Assembly: GCF_030929605.1 (NCBI RefSeq)
Contig: NZ_JAVFVS010000008.1
Location: forward strand, 62,001 to 126,000
Source: Flavobacterium sp. LHD-80
GTDB taxonomy: Bacteria > Bacteroidota > Bacteroidia > Flavobacteriales > Flavobacteriaceae
Direction of reading: 5' to 3'
DNA length: 64,000 bases
Shown here: positions 25,967-35,109 of the stretch, piece by piece
How the letters are laid out: each line of letters starts with the position of its first letter
Numbering within the stretch: position 1 is the first letter of the stretch
Notes under the pieces: model-generated
The model's input: the letters and a program-made list of their open reading frames with translations, nothing else
Told to the model about the DNA's origin: nothing
The model's database searches: none
Made by a program: the position numbers and the translations under genes

Positions 25967-26947
25967 ATGAAAAATAGTAAGCCTTTGGTTATCTTCGACG
26001 AGACAATTTTGCCTGGAGAAAGCAGAACAATTAATGTCGAAATCGCAAGATTGCATACCACTACAAAACTGAACATTCCGGTAATTGTGCGCCGTTCAAA
26101 GATTGAAGGTCCTGTTGTTTTATTTTCGGCAGGAATTCATGGCGATGAAATAAATGGTGTTGAAATTGTGCGGCAAGTTATCAGCAAAAAAATAAATAAA
26201 CCAGCCCGCGGTACCATTATTTGTATTCCAATTATCAACATGTATGGTTTTGTAAATAAATCGCGCGAGTTTCCTGATGGACGCGATTTAAACCGAGTTT
26301 TTCCGGGAAGCAAAAAAGGTTCTCTCGCAAGCCGATTTGCTTATCATATCGTTGAAGAAATTTTACCAATTTTAGATTACGCAGTTGATTTTCATGCCGG
26401 AGGTGCAAGCCGATTTAATGCTCCGCAAATTCGAATCACCGAAAACAATCCTGAATTGAAAGTTTTAGCCGATGTTTTTAACGCGCCTTTTACTTTGTAT
26501 TCAAAAAATATAAGCGGTTCGTTTAGAAAAACTTCTGAAAATGCCAATGTCAAAATGCTTCTTTTTGAAGGTGGAAAATCTTTAGACATCAATAATGATA
26601 TTGCAAATGAAGGTGTTCTTGGTGTAAAACGATTATTGAATTATCTTGGAATGCTCGACTCAAAGCAACTTGTCGAAGCTGCACCAATACCTTCTATTTA
26701 TATTAAATATTCTTTTTGGCTACGAGCTAAATGTTCAGGTTTACTGCATGATTTTAATTTGGTTGGAAAATTTGTGACCAAAGGAACTATCTTGGCCATT
26801 ATCACTGATCCCTTTGGTAAGTTTGAACAAAAAGTAAAAGCGCCTCACGACGGTTTTGTAATTAATGCCAATCATTCGCCAATTGTGTACGAAGGCGATG
26901 CGATTTATCATTTATCTAAAAATAGCCCTGTACATGACGACGAATAA
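25967..26947 (+). CDS. Succinylglutamate desuccinylase/aspartoacylase-family zinc hydrolase
   Basis: 326 residues. Zinc carboxypeptidase-like fold with HGDE at 58-61 (FSAGIHGDEINGVEIV), DGRDLNRVFPG, the second zinc His in VDFHAGG, and a C-terminal beta domain (about 250-320) with KAPHDGFVINANHSPIV resembling a biotinyl-lipoyl fold. Close to the AstE/AspA subfamily found as neighbour of RimK-type ligases, where it may remove added amino acids; no RimK is present here. The substrate is not visible. Its end overlaps the next gene by 14 bases. Confidence 0.85.
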   Translation: MKNSKPLVIFDETILPGESRTINVEIARLHTTTKLNIPVIVRRSKIEGPVVLFSAGIHGDEINGVEIVRQVISKKINKPARGTIICIPIINMYGFVNKSREFPDGRDLNRVFPGSKKGSLASRFAYHIVEEILPILDYAVDFHAGGASRFNAPQIRITENNPELKVLADVFNAPFTLYSKNISGSFRKTSENANVKMLLFEGGKSLDINNDIANEGVLGVKRLLNYLGMLDSKQLVEAAPIPSIYIKYSFWLRAKCSGLLHDFNLVGKFVTKGTILAIITDPFGKFEQKVKAPHDGFVINANHSPIVYEGDAIYHLSKNSPVHDDE

Positions 26948-27503
26948 AAAAGAACTTAGATTGCATTATAAAAACCTCAGAAAAGCACTTTCTGAAGAGG
27001 AAATTGAAGAGAAAAGTCTGGCTGTAGCCAATAATTTAATTCAGTTGCCAATTTGGGATAAAACTTATTTTCATGTTTTTCTTCCAATAGTAGAACATAA
27101 AGAAGTTGATACGGAATTTGTACTGCATTTGCTTTCGGGAAAAGATAAAGAAATTGTGATTTCGAAAAGTGATTTTGAAACCAGAGAAATGACTCATTTT
27201 TTACTGACAGATAATACCAAAATCAAAAAAAACGAGTATAATATTCCAGAACCTGTAAACGGACTTCAGGTTCCGAGTTCAAATATTGATGTTGTTTTTG
27301 TGCCGCTTTTAGCATTTGATATCCACGGAAACCGAGTGGGTTACGGTAAAGGTTTCTACGATAAATTTTTATCTGAATGCCGACAAGAAACTATAAAAAT
27401 TGGACTTTCTTTTTTTGAGGCCGAAAATCAAATCGATGATGTTTTTGAATCGGATGTGAAATTGGATTATTGCGTGACGCCTGAGAAGGTTTACGAGTTT
27501 TAA
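26934..27503 (+). CDS. 5-formyltetrahydrofolate cyclo-ligase
   Basis: 189 residues from the ATG at 26934, which overlaps the upstream stop; a longer frame reading back to 26865 adds 23 residues without family character. Converts 5-formyl-THF to 5,10-methenyl-THF with ATP. Signatures: KKELRLHYKNLRKAL at the N-terminus with basic ATP-contact residues, VPLLAFDIHGNRVGYGKGFYDKFL (the folate/ATP motif, GYGxGYYD type) and the C-terminal DYCVTPEKV. Overlap implies translational coupling with the aspartoacylase-like gene. Confidence 0.92.
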   Translation: MTTNKKELRLHYKNLRKALSEEEIEEKSLAVANNLIQLPIWDKTYFHVFLPIVEHKEVDTEFVLHLLSGKDKEIVISKSDFETREMTHFLLTDNTKIKKNEYNIPEPVNGLQVPSSNIDVVFVPLLAFDIHGNRVGYGKGFYDKFLSECRQETIKIGLSFFEAENQIDDVFESDVKLDYCVTPEKVYEF

Positions 27504-27538
27504 TAAATCTTCTCCAACGATTGTCGATATGCTGGACG

Positions 27539-27640
27539 TAGACGCACTGCTGGGCGCCTCTACGATATGCGTTGGGTTGATAATTTAGATAGCAATAATT
27601 TCCGCAATCAAAATCGTAGAGACGCACAGCAGTGCGTCTA
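27539..27640. repeat. MITE-like inverted repeat with 28-bp arms
   Basis: 27539-27566 and the reverse complement of 27613-27640 agree at 26 of 28 positions, with a 46-base centre. Each arm is itself nearly self-complementary around the words GACGCACTGC and GCAGTGCGTC. The GC content stands out from the flanks. GTAGAGACGCACTGC-type palindromes are, from memory, dispersed in Bacteroidota genomes; no transposase is nearby. It lies in the 317-base gap that also holds a terminator (27760-27802). Confidence 0.65.
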
Positions 27641-27759
27641 CACAAAGTTTGTCAATATGCATTGAGGAAATAACTATTGGTATAAATAAATTTTTAATTG
27701 ATTCTGAATTGAATTTATATTTACTTATATCACTTATATGGTTTAAAACCAAAAAAAAG

Positions 27760-27802
27760 AAAATCCCAAACCTCAATTTTACAATTGGAATTTGGGATTT
27801 TT
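27760..27802. terminator. Terminator hairpin of the ATCCCAAATTCC family
   Basis: AAAATCCCAAA (27760-27770) pairs with TTTGGGATTTT, and an inner CAATT/AATTG pair surrounds a short loop; a T-run follows. Between convergent genes, so it may serve batE and the cyclo-ligase transcript. Confidence 0.7.
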
Positions 27803-27820
27803 TATTTGAAATTTTAAAAC

Positions 27821-28567
27821 TTATTTCACTTCTTTAATAGTCGAACCATCAATCCAGCCTTCGGTTCCATCGGTTAATTCGATTTTTTTCCATTGGCCTA
27901 AAACTTCGGTTACATACACTTTTGCACCTTCGTGTAATAAGAAAATGGCAGAACCACCTTTTTGAGGTTCACTTCGAACTTCGCTCATTTCAGCAAATAC
28001 AATTGCCGGACGATCATTGTCAAAATGGCTTTTTTCAGACATTCCAGCCGAAACACTCAATGCCAACGCCACCAAAAGAACAAACATTCCGATGAAGTAA
28101 ATTCGTTTTGAAAGTGTAAGCTGTGAAAAATAATAACCAATAAAACTCAGCAAGAAAAGAAATGCAATTCCAACAGAAATTTTTGCCCAAGTATTATAAT
28201 TAAAAATGCCAGTAAAGTTCTGGATCAGCTTTGCAAAACCTACTTTTGGAACTTCTTTAATCTCGTCGATTGTTAGTTTTTTGGCAAACTTTAAATTGTT
28301 CAGCGTTTCTGGATCATGAGGTTTTAAAACTAAAGCTTTCTCATAATTATAAATTGCTGGAGCCACTTTATTCAGCTTATAATAACTATTAGCCAAATTA
28401 AAATACAACTCAGCCGATTCTTGCTTGTTTTCTTTTATAACACCTTCATATGCCAGAACAGCTTCCTGATAATTGCCTCTTTGGTACATCGCATTTCCTT
28501 TTTCAAAGCTGCTCTGAGCAAAGAAAACTTGTGTGATTAATAAAAAGAGATATACTATATTTTTCAT
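27821..28567 (-). CDS. batE: Bat-operon TPR and SH3-domain membrane protein (BatE)
   Basis: 248 residues. Signal peptide 1-18; two to three TPR units at about 18-95 (GNAMYQRGNYQEAVLAYEGV, ANSYYKLNKVAPAIYNYEKALVLKP); two membrane helices at about 127-150 and 158-178; and an SH3-like domain at about 190-248 (RSEPQKGGSAIFLLHEGAKVYVTEVLGQWKKIEL). This is the BatE layout. Last gene of the moxR-bat operon, whose members were named for aerotolerance in Bacteroides; the cell-envelope mechanism is still unclear. Confidence 0.85.
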   Translation of the reverse strand: MKNIVYLFLLITQVFFAQSSFEKGNAMYQRGNYQEAVLAYEGVIKENKQESAELYFNLANSYYKLNKVAPAIYNYEKALVLKPHDPETLNNLKFAKKLTIDEIKEVPKVGFAKLIQNFTGIFNYNTWAKISVGIAFLFLLSFIGYYFSQLTLSKRIYFIGMFVLLVALALSVSAGMSEKSHFDNDRPAIVFAEMSEVRSEPQKGGSAIFLLHEGAKVYVTEVLGQWKKIELTDGTEGWIDGSTIKEVK

Positions 28568-28638
28568 TTTCTAGATTTGTAATACGATTTTCAACTTTGC
28601 GAACTTAAAACGGCGCAATCTAAATCAAATTTCTTAGC

Positions 28639-28656
28639 TCCCGATAGCTATCGGGA
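28639..28656. repeat. Perfect 18-bp palindrome
   Basis: TCCCGATAGCTATCGGGA is fully self-complementary, in the batD-batE gap. Sequences of this kind are, to my recollection, dispersed in Bacteroidota chromosomes. It could form a cruciform or RNA hairpin. Confidence 0.65.
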
Positions 28657-28670
28657 TTGCGGTTAAAAAA

Positions 28671-30419
28671 TTAAACAATTTGCTTTTCTAATTCTGAAAT
28701 AATCAAAACAGCTTTATCAAAATCCTGCTGAATCGAAGCACTTGATGCCGGAGCATATCTTGCAAATTCGCAGTTTTCAGTCAAATTAATAAAACTCTGA
28801 ACCGATTCTGGATTTGCATTTCTAGATAATAGCAACTCGCGAATATTGTCTTTGCTCATTTCCGAAGTTTCAATATGCAGTTTTGCTTTCAGGAAATTAT
28901 GCATCGCTTTCTCCAAAGCAATATAAAATGGCTCTTTATTATTAAGCTGTTTTTTAGCTTCAGATAAATATTTCTTCGCCAGTTTGTTATTCATTTTAAT
29001 TCGGTTTCCAGCAACGTCGCCATCAATAGCTTCTTTTTTCTTCTTAGCAATAATGATAATTGGCAAAATAATGAAAGGCGATAAAAGCAATGCATAATAT
29101 AAATCAGAACCGTAAAAATCATCTTTTTCGACAGAAACTAATGTAGTTCTAGATTTGATGTATTTAAACTGATCTGTTTTTGAAATAATATTTTTAGCAG
29201 CACTTGCTGTACTGTTTGCTTCCGCCTGCATTGGTCCGTCTAAAACGTCAATCGCAATTTCTTGTGAAGTAATTGTTTTGTATGAACCTGTGCTTAGGTC
29301 AAAATAAGAAAACTGCATTGGTTTGATAATGTATTTTCCTTTATACTGTGGCACAATAGTGTACTTGTCAGATATTCTTCCTGACATTCCAGCTAATGAA
29401 GTTGTAATTTTTTCATCATGAACGGGGTCGTACATTTCCAAGGCATTTGGCACAACTGGTTTTGGCAAAGTAAACAATTTCATGTTTCCAGTTCCATTTG
29501 CACTCACAATTAAATCAAGACCTTCGCCACTTTTTACACTTGTTTTTGAAGGCGTAACCACGAAATTAAATTTACCAACTGCACCGCTGAAACCTTCTGG
29601 TTTTCCAGTTTCAGGAAGTGGTCTCACGTTTATAGTTTTGGCTCCAGCCGAAACAACTTTATTATCATCAACTACGATTTGCTGGCCAAACATATCACGA
29701 CGATTTGTAGGCAATTGTACGCCAATGTCTAATGAAAGTGGTTCGATCGTTAATTTTCCTGATTTTTGAGGATATAGAATGGTTTTTTTCAAGATTACAA
29801 AATAACATCTCTGACCTTGAAAAGTTCCTTCTTCAATGGATAATTGTTTGATGTCAATATTTTGATTCCAGAAATCATTGTATTTTGGTTTTGCCAATTC
29901 TTTAAAACCGGTAACGCCAATATTATTGAAATACAATTTATAAACAACCGTAATTGGTTCGTTTAGATACGGATTTGTTTTTGAAATTTCGGCAACAAGA
30001 TTAAGTGTTTCACTGCCTTGTCCTTGAGGTCTGTCATTTGGATCTCTTTCTTGAGCAACGGCATTTGTGACAACAATTTTTATAGGAGAAGTTTTGTAGA
30101 TCTGCCCATTAAATTCAATTGCAGCCTGGCGTATCGTTACATTCCCTTTTTTGTCAGGTTGTAAAATATAAGAGTATATTTTTTGAAAAGAGCTTCGGCC
30201 ATTTATCCATGATTGACTAATCTGCTGGCTTGGCCCGGCTACAATTTTAAATCCTTCAAAATTAGGTTGTTCAAAGTTGTCTCCATCAACATTCATGATG
30301 AAGTCAATTCGAAGCCTTTCATTGAGTCCAAGCGTGTTTTTACTGACTCTGGCTTCAAACTGAACTTGAGCCAAAAGTCCTTGAAAAGTGAATAGAAATA
30401 AAATTAAAAATCTTTTCAT
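28671..30419 (-). CDS. batD: BatD family protein
   Basis: 582 residues. Signal peptide 1-17, then a long extracytoplasmic region with repeated Ig-like beta-sandwich units (about 20-430; GLNERLRIDFIMNVDGDNFEQPNFEGF and TSVKSGEGLDLIVSANGTGNMKLF are two equivalent strands), a membrane helix at about 437-457 followed by KKKKEA, and a cytoplasmic helical tail to 582. The layout is that of BatD. Probably assembles with the VWA proteins BatA and BatB at the inner membrane. Separated from batC by a 20/21-bp hairpin repeat. Confidence 0.9.
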   Translation of the reverse strand: MKRFLILFLFTFQGLLAQVQFEARVSKNTLGLNERLRIDFIMNVDGDNFEQPNFEGFKIVAGPSQQISQSWINGRSSFQKIYSYILQPDKKGNVTIRQAAIEFNGQIYKTSPIKIVVTNAVAQERDPNDRPQGQGSETLNLVAEISKTNPYLNEPITVVYKLYFNNIGVTGFKELAKPKYNDFWNQNIDIKQLSIEEGTFQGQRCYFVILKKTILYPQKSGKLTIEPLSLDIGVQLPTNRRDMFGQQIVVDDNKVVSAGAKTINVRPLPETGKPEGFSGAVGKFNFVVTPSKTSVKSGEGLDLIVSANGTGNMKLFTLPKPVVPNALEMYDPVHDEKITTSLAGMSGRISDKYTIVPQYKGKYIIKPMQFSYFDLSTGSYKTITSQEIAIDVLDGPMQAEANSTASAAKNIISKTDQFKYIKSRTTLVSVEKDDFYGSDLYYALLLSPFIILPIIIIAKKKKEAIDGDVAGNRIKMNNKLAKKYLSEAKKQLNNKEPFYIALEKAMHNFLKAKLHIETSEMSKDNIRELLLSRNANPESVQSFINLTENCEFARYAPASSASIQQDFDKAVLIISELEKQIV

Positions 30420-30472
30420 TAAGTTGTTTAATCGTTTATTTGTTTTAACCGTTTAATCGTTTTTTATATTGT

Positions 30473-30524
30473 TTAATCGTTTAACTGTTTATTCGATTAA
30501 ACAAATAAACGGTTAAACGATTAA
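30473..30524. repeat. Word-repeat hairpin (GTTTAATCGTTTAAC)
   Basis: 30473-30493 pairs with 30504-30524, 20 of 21 positions, the exception being a G-T pair. More GTTTAATCG words lie at 30425-30470. Fills the batC-batD gap and would form a stable hairpin in the bat mRNA. Confidence 0.7.
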
Positions 30525-30534
30525 CCCAAAAATC

Positions 30535-31302
30535 CTACCAGTCTTTTTCAGCTTTCTTAGGGCTTCCTTTTACTTTTTGGGCGTTTACTTTATCTTGAAT
30601 TTTCTTTTCTTCGTTGTTTACGGCATCCAATAAATTCTGAACTCGTTCTTTAGATATTCCTCCAGGCTGTGGTTTCGGTTGTCCGTTGTTGTCTGATTTG
30701 TCATCTTTCTTCGGATCATTTTTACCATCTTTTTTGTCCTTATCTGGATCGCCTTTGTCGTCTTTTTTATCTTTATCCTTGTCCTTGTTTTTATCTTTGT
30801 CCTTGTCTTTGTCTTTATTTTTATCCTTGTCTTTATCCTTTTTGTCTTTGTCCTTATTTTTATCGTTTTTAGGCGGATTTTCTTTTAGTTTTTGTTTGGC
30901 TAAAGCATAATTATAACGCGTTTCGTCATCTGTTGGGTCATTTCGAAGTGCTTCTTTATACGCTTCAACAGCTTGCGTATAATCTTTTTCTTTCATGAAA
31001 ACATTTCCTAAATTGTGATATGCTTTGTGTTTTTCAGGACGTGTTTTGGCATTTTTTATCGCTTTCGCAAAAGCATATTTAGCTTCCGAAATCTGGTTTT
31101 GTTTGTATATCGTATTTCCTAAATTGTATGAAGCAGCCGCTTTTTTTGGAAATTTTGACTGCGAAATTCTGTAATTAGCTTCGGCATCAACAAATTTATT
31201 CTGTTTATATTCTTCGTTCCCGTCTGGCAATGTTTTGTCTTTCTCCTGAGCAGAAACTGCTAAAGAAAACGTTAGTAAAATATAAAGAAGTAAATTTTTC
31301 AT
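30535..31302 (-). CDS. batC: Bat-operon TPR protein with lysine-aspartate-rich tail (BatC)
   Basis: 255 residues. Signal peptide 1-18; three TPR units at about 25-135 (ASYNLGNTIYKQNQISEAKYAFAKAI, AYHNLGNVFMKEKDYTQAVEAYKEALRNDP). Residues about 145-205 are almost only Lys and Asp (KDKDKNK type), encoded by DNA of tandem AAGGAT/AAAGAC-like triplet pairs that also open long false frames on the other strand. Such tracts vary in length by slippage, and the tail is probably unstructured and exposed. The TPR part likely scaffolds the Bat complex. Confidence 0.85.
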   Translation of the reverse strand: MKNLLLYILLTFSLAVSAQEKDKTLPDGNEEYKQNKFVDAEANYRISQSKFPKKAAASYNLGNTIYKQNQISEAKYAFAKAIKNAKTRPEKHKAYHNLGNVFMKEKDYTQAVEAYKEALRNDPTDDETRYNYALAKQKLKENPPKNDKNKDKDKKDKDKDKNKDKDKDKDKNKDKDKDKKDDKGDPDKDKKDGKNDPKKDDKSDNNGQPKPQPGGISKERVQNLLDAVNNEEKKIQDKVNAQKVKGSPKKAEKDW

Positions 31303-31344
31303 TCTAAATTTTTATTTTTTTGTTCCAAGATTTTAGCAGAACAA

Positions 31345-32379
31345 TTATTTCTTTTCGTTAAATAAATTCAACTCTTTTATCCAATTTGTTTTTCTTTCCA
31401 ATAAGAAAATGTCCAAGAATAATAGCAGAAAAGCAAAACAAAGGAACCATTGAAATTGCGATTGAAATTCGGCCATTTGTGTTGCTTCAAATTCTGTTTT
31501 CTGGATATTGTTCAAAGCGTTTTTTACGTAATCCAAAACTTCTTTAGTATTTCCGCCGTAAACATAACCACCTTTTGTTGCTTTTGCAATCGTTTTTAAG
31601 CCTTCTTGATTTAATTTAGTGATTACAATTGCTCCATTTTGATCTTTTTGATGATTTCTTACAATTCCATTTTCTTTTAATGGAATAGTACCTCCTTTTT
31701 CAGTTCCAATACCAATTGTAATGATTTTCATTCCCAATTTGTTGGCTTCTTCTGCGGCAGCAATTGCGCCTTCAGAATGATCTTCTCCATCAGAAATCAA
31801 AATCAATAGTTTGCTTGTTTTGCTTTTTTCATCAAAATAAGTTGCTGATAATCGAATTGCTTCATCAAGCGAAGTTCCTTGAGACGAAACCATATCTGGA
31901 CTCATACTTTGAAGGAACATTTTAGCAACGCTGTAATCGGTAGTAATTGGCAAAACCGGGAAAGCACTTCCTGCGTATGCCACAATTCCAATTCGGTCGC
32001 TTCCTAACTGATTGATAATTTGCGAAACAATTTGCTTGCTTTTTTCTAAACGGCTTGGTGCAACATCTTCAGCAAGCATACTTTTAGAAACGTCGACAGC
32101 AAAAACAATATCAATACCTTCACGTTTTACGGTTTCCATTTTAGTCCCAATCTTCGGATTCACTAAACCTATAATTAAGCAGGCAAGTGCTAAAAGTATA
32201 ATCGATAATTTTAATACTGGTTTGAAAACAGAACTTTCAGGGCTCAGCTTTTTGACCATTTCGACATCACCAAATTCGCGTTGTTTTTTTCGCTTCCAAT
32301 ATACATTGAAAAGAAAAATACAAACCAAAATTGGCAGTAAGAATAAAAGGTATAAATATTTTTTTTCGTCTAATTCCAT
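31345..32379 (-). CDS. batB: BatB, VWA-domain membrane protein
   Basis: 344 residues. Two N-terminal membrane helices (about 8-27 and 57-78), a von Willebrand A domain (about 88-290) with an intact metal site: DVSKS in VFAVDVSKSM, the Thr of SQGTSLDEA, and the Asp of LILISDGEDHS. A C-terminal helix at about 308-327 anchors it again. BatA and BatB are paired paralogues; the VWA faces the periplasm and binds partners through the metal site. Separated from batA by a 74-base gap with mirrored TTTTCAGT words. Confidence 0.9.
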   Translation of the reverse strand: MELDEKKYLYLLFLLPILVCIFLFNVYWKRKKQREFGDVEMVKKLSPESSVFKPVLKLSIILLALACLIIGLVNPKIGTKMETVKREGIDIVFAVDVSKSMLAEDVAPSRLEKSKQIVSQIINQLGSDRIGIVAYAGSAFPVLPITTDYSVAKMFLQSMSPDMVSSQGTSLDEAIRLSATYFDEKSKTSKLLILISDGEDHSEGAIAAAEEANKLGMKIITIGIGTEKGGTIPLKENGIVRNHQKDQNGAIVITKLNQEGLKTIAKATKGGYVYGGNTKEVLDYVKNALNNIQKTEFEATQMAEFQSQFQWFLCFAFLLLFLDIFLLERKTNWIKELNLFNEKK

Positions 32380-32401
32380 TTCTTAATTCTAGTTTTCAGT
32401 T

Positions 32402-32445
32402 TTCAGTTACAGTTTTCAGCTGTAAGCTGAGAACCGTGACTGTGA
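32402..32445. repeat. Word-repeat hairpin (AGTTACAGTTTTCAGC)
   Basis: GTTTTCAGC and GCTGAGAAC match as inverted arms at 8 of 9 positions, followed outward by AGTTACA/TGTGACT-type matches. Occupies the batA-batB gap. Confidence 0.45.
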
Positions 32446-32453
32446 CTAAAATA

Positions 32454-33455
32454 TTAAATAAAGCTTCTGTAAACTGTATTTCTTAAACCAACTTCTAACA
32501 GCAATAAAAGAACTGCGAATGAAACAAAAAATCTATATTTTTCGTCATAATCGTAGAACTTTAATTCTTGTATTTCGGTTGTTTCTAATTTGTTGATTGC
32601 GTTGTAAATTTGGGCAAGTCTGTCGTTGCTTGTTGCTCTAAAATACGTTCCATCCGTTTTGCGGGCGATGCTTTTCATTAACTGCTCGTCAATTTCTACT
32701 TTTTGCAATTTAAATAGGAATCCGCCGTTAGGTCCATACGCATATGGAGATTCAGCCATTCCATTACTTCCAATTCCAATTGTGTAAACTTTGATTCCGT
32801 ATTGTTTTGCAATATCGGCAGCAGTTTCTGGCTCAATAAATCCGGCATTATTAACACCATCCGTCAATAAAATAATAACACGGCTTTTTGCTTTGCTATC
32901 TTTAAGACGATTTACTGCTGTTGCAAGGCCCATTCCAATTCCGGTTCCGTCTTGCAATGCATTATCATACTTAATTTCTTTAATTGCTTCTAAAATAATC
33001 GCTTTGTCACTTGTAACAGGTGTTTTTGTATACGCTTCAGAAGCATATAAAACCAACCCGATTCGATCATTTGGTCGTTCTCCAACAAAATCTGCAGCAA
33101 CTCTTTTTAAAGCTTCCATACGGTTTGGCTTTAAATCTTTTGCCAGCATACTTCCAGAAACGTCAATTGCCATTACAATATCAATTCCTTTAGTTGTTTT
33201 GGTTTGATTGCTCACATCAACCGTTCTTGGTCTTGCTAAAGCAATAATCAAAGAACATAATGCAAGAATTCTGAAAACATATAAGCTAGGTTTTAGTTTT
33301 ACCAGCAATGATTCGCTGTTTTTAAAACCTGTTGTCGAACTCATTTTTAAAGTTGCAGATTGCTGATTTCTTTTCCAAAAATACCAAGCAATGACAACCG
33401 GAATCAAAAGAAACAGCCAAAAGAATTCTGGATTTAAAAAAGTGATCTTTCCCAT
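32454..33455 (-). CDS. batA: BatA, VWA-domain membrane protein
   Basis: 333 residues, the same plan as BatB: N-terminal helices (about 9-26 and 57-76), VWA domain (about 88-285) with DVSGS in VMAIDVSGSM, Thr of QDGTGIGMG, and LLTDGVNNAG, and a C-terminal helix near 309-325. Its start overlaps the stop of the upstream gene at position 33455, so translation is coupled. Part of the aerotolerance operon. Confidence 0.9.
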   Translation of the reverse strand: MGKITFLNPEFFWLFLLIPVVIAWYFWKRNQQSATLKMSSTTGFKNSESLLVKLKPSLYVFRILALCSLIIALARPRTVDVSNQTKTTKGIDIVMAIDVSGSMLAKDLKPNRMEALKRVAADFVGERPNDRIGLVLYASEAYTKTPVTSDKAIILEAIKEIKYDNALQDGTGIGMGLATAVNRLKDSKAKSRVIILLTDGVNNAGFIEPETAADIAKQYGIKVYTIGIGSNGMAESPYAYGPNGGFLFKLQKVEIDEQLMKSIARKTDGTYFRATSNDRLAQIYNAINKLETTEIQELKFYDYDEKYRFFVSFAVLLLLLEVGLRNTVYRSFI

Positions 33456-35086
33456 TAGTTGCTAGCTTTTTTAAGTTCAACAGAATTTAAAATTCGGTCA
33501 GTAATAGTATTTCCATAGCTGTCGCCTTCTTCATGCGAAATGATAATTTGCTGTAATCCTTGTTCTTGTTTGAACAGAAGAATTTCATAATACACTTTTG
33601 TACTGCTTTTAGTAATAGGATTTATAACCGTCATTGTGCCGTATCCTTTTAAGCCCTGGACGCCTTCGTTTGTTTGATAATCTTCTTGTTTTACAATAAT
33701 ATTTTGTCCGCCTTGAGCTTCAATGATTTTTAATGAACCTTCTAACGTTTTAGCCAAATCAATTTCTGTTGGAGTTTTAAATTTACTCGTTGAAATTGCA
33801 ATATAAAAATTGTCAGTCATGCCTCCATAAACAAAAAGTTGCATTTCCTTAATCAACGCCATGGCATCTTTCGGAAGAACTTTCAACGGATCCATTCGTT
33901 TTAAAACTTTTGGAGTTTCAATTAAAACGCCAGGATTTCCGTATTCACTTTTTACCCATTCGCTTTCTAGAAGACGCTTGGTTGGGTTCAATAAAATGGT
34001 ATCTTTTACATTCGTGAAACCTTTTACAGCAATCCAAACGGCTGTTGTTGCAATCAATAAACCAATAACAGAGGCTACAGCAATAGAAATACGTTTGTTT
34101 CTTTGTTTCTTTAATTGAAGTTTTATCTGCTTTTGTCTTTGAGCTTCATTTAGTAATTCATCTTCTTCTGATGGAATTTCAGTCGGAATTGCATTATCCA
34201 GCGTTAAAATTACTTTTTGGATTTTGTTTCTGTCATCAGTAATTTCAAAATCTAATGGTTTTGATTTTGCAAATTTTACTAAATCGGCCTGACGTAAAAC
34301 GCGTTCTAAATTTTCAACCGTTTCCGGCGTTAAAGTCATTTTCTTTTTAGTCGATGCTGTTCTGATGGCTTGAATTAGTTCTGAAGTTGTGCTTTCCATT
34401 GCTGGAATGTGAATGGCTTCTTCGATATAATTTCTGGCAATATCAGTTAGTTCGCTGTAGTATTCTTTGATTTCACCTTTTTGAACCAATTCTTTTTGTT
34501 CCAAGTTGTTTAAAAGGCTTGTCGCTTTTTCGATTGGCGTTTTATAAACTTCTTCTTCGATTTTCTTTTGTTGGCGTTTTTTTACGTACCAATACACAAA
34601 AGCACCGATTCCAAGAATAATTAATACTGCTAAAACATATTTCCACCAATTTCCAAGACCTTCGTCTCCAGTACTGATGTCTTTGATGTCGTACATTTTT
34701 TGCTGTAAAGTATCGACTTTTACATTGGCAACTTCAACTTTAATAGAATCAGAGAAAAATGGCTTTTTGTCGATTAAAATCTTAACTGGCGGAATAGTAT
34801 ATTTTCCAGAATCAAATTGTGTTAGTCCATATTTTTTGATCAGCTCATAATTGCCGTCTTTCTTTACCGTATCAATAGGATAAGATTGAATAACTTCTAA
34901 AGGCCCAAATGTTTTTTGTTTAGGAAAAACAACTTTCGATTTTGAACTTACAACTGTTTTCAGCGTAAGTTTAAACTCGGCGCCAATTTTGTTTTTAGTA
35001 GTATCGATGCTTGTTTCAACTTGTTTTTGCTGCGCAAAACCTGCCGAAGTAAGTAAAAATAAAAATATGTAAAATTTTAATTTCAT
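33455..35086 (-). CDS. Bat-operon membrane protein of unknown function
   Basis: 543 residues. Signal peptide 1-18; an N-terminal beta-sandwich resembling BatD units (about 20-125, IGAEFKLTLKTVVSS and so on); a membrane helix at 148-168 followed by KKRQQKK; a cytoplasmic helical region (about 180-325) with KGEIKEYYSELTDIARNYIEE, similar to the tail of BatD-like and DUF4381-like proteins; a second helix at about 333-352; and a C-terminal alpha/beta domain of about 190 residues. I know it as a regular member of flavobacterial bat operons but not its function. Confidence 0.75.
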   Translation of the reverse strand: MKLKFYIFLFLLTSAGFAQQKQVETSIDTTKNKIGAEFKLTLKTVVSSKSKVVFPKQKTFGPLEVIQSYPIDTVKKDGNYELIKKYGLTQFDSGKYTIPPVKILIDKKPFFSDSIKVEVANVKVDTLQQKMYDIKDISTGDEGLGNWWKYVLAVLIILGIGAFVYWYVKKRQQKKIEEEVYKTPIEKATSLLNNLEQKELVQKGEIKEYYSELTDIARNYIEEAIHIPAMESTTSELIQAIRTASTKKKMTLTPETVENLERVLRQADLVKFAKSKPLDFEITDDRNKIQKVILTLDNAIPTEIPSEEDELLNEAQRQKQIKLQLKKQRNKRISIAVASVIGLLIATTAVWIAVKGFTNVKDTILLNPTKRLLESEWVKSEYGNPGVLIETPKVLKRMDPLKVLPKDAMALIKEMQLFVYGGMTDNFYIAISTSKFKTPTEIDLAKTLEGSLKIIEAQGGQNIIVKQEDYQTNEGVQGLKGYGTMTVINPITKSSTKVYYEILLFKQEQGLQQIIISHEEGDSYGNTITDRILNSVELKKASN

Positions 35087-35109
35087 TTGATTAACGATTG
35101 AAGATTAAC

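Noticed and set aside
26865..26933. Longer start for the 5-formyl-THF cyclo-ligase
   Set aside because: Would add 23 residues without family character and a longer overlap; the ATG at 26934 gives the normal N-terminus.
30669..30910. Long plus-strand open frames rich in Leu, Ser, Cys and Tyr
   Set aside because: Antisense shadows of the Lys/Asp-rich tract of BatC; no start context or family.
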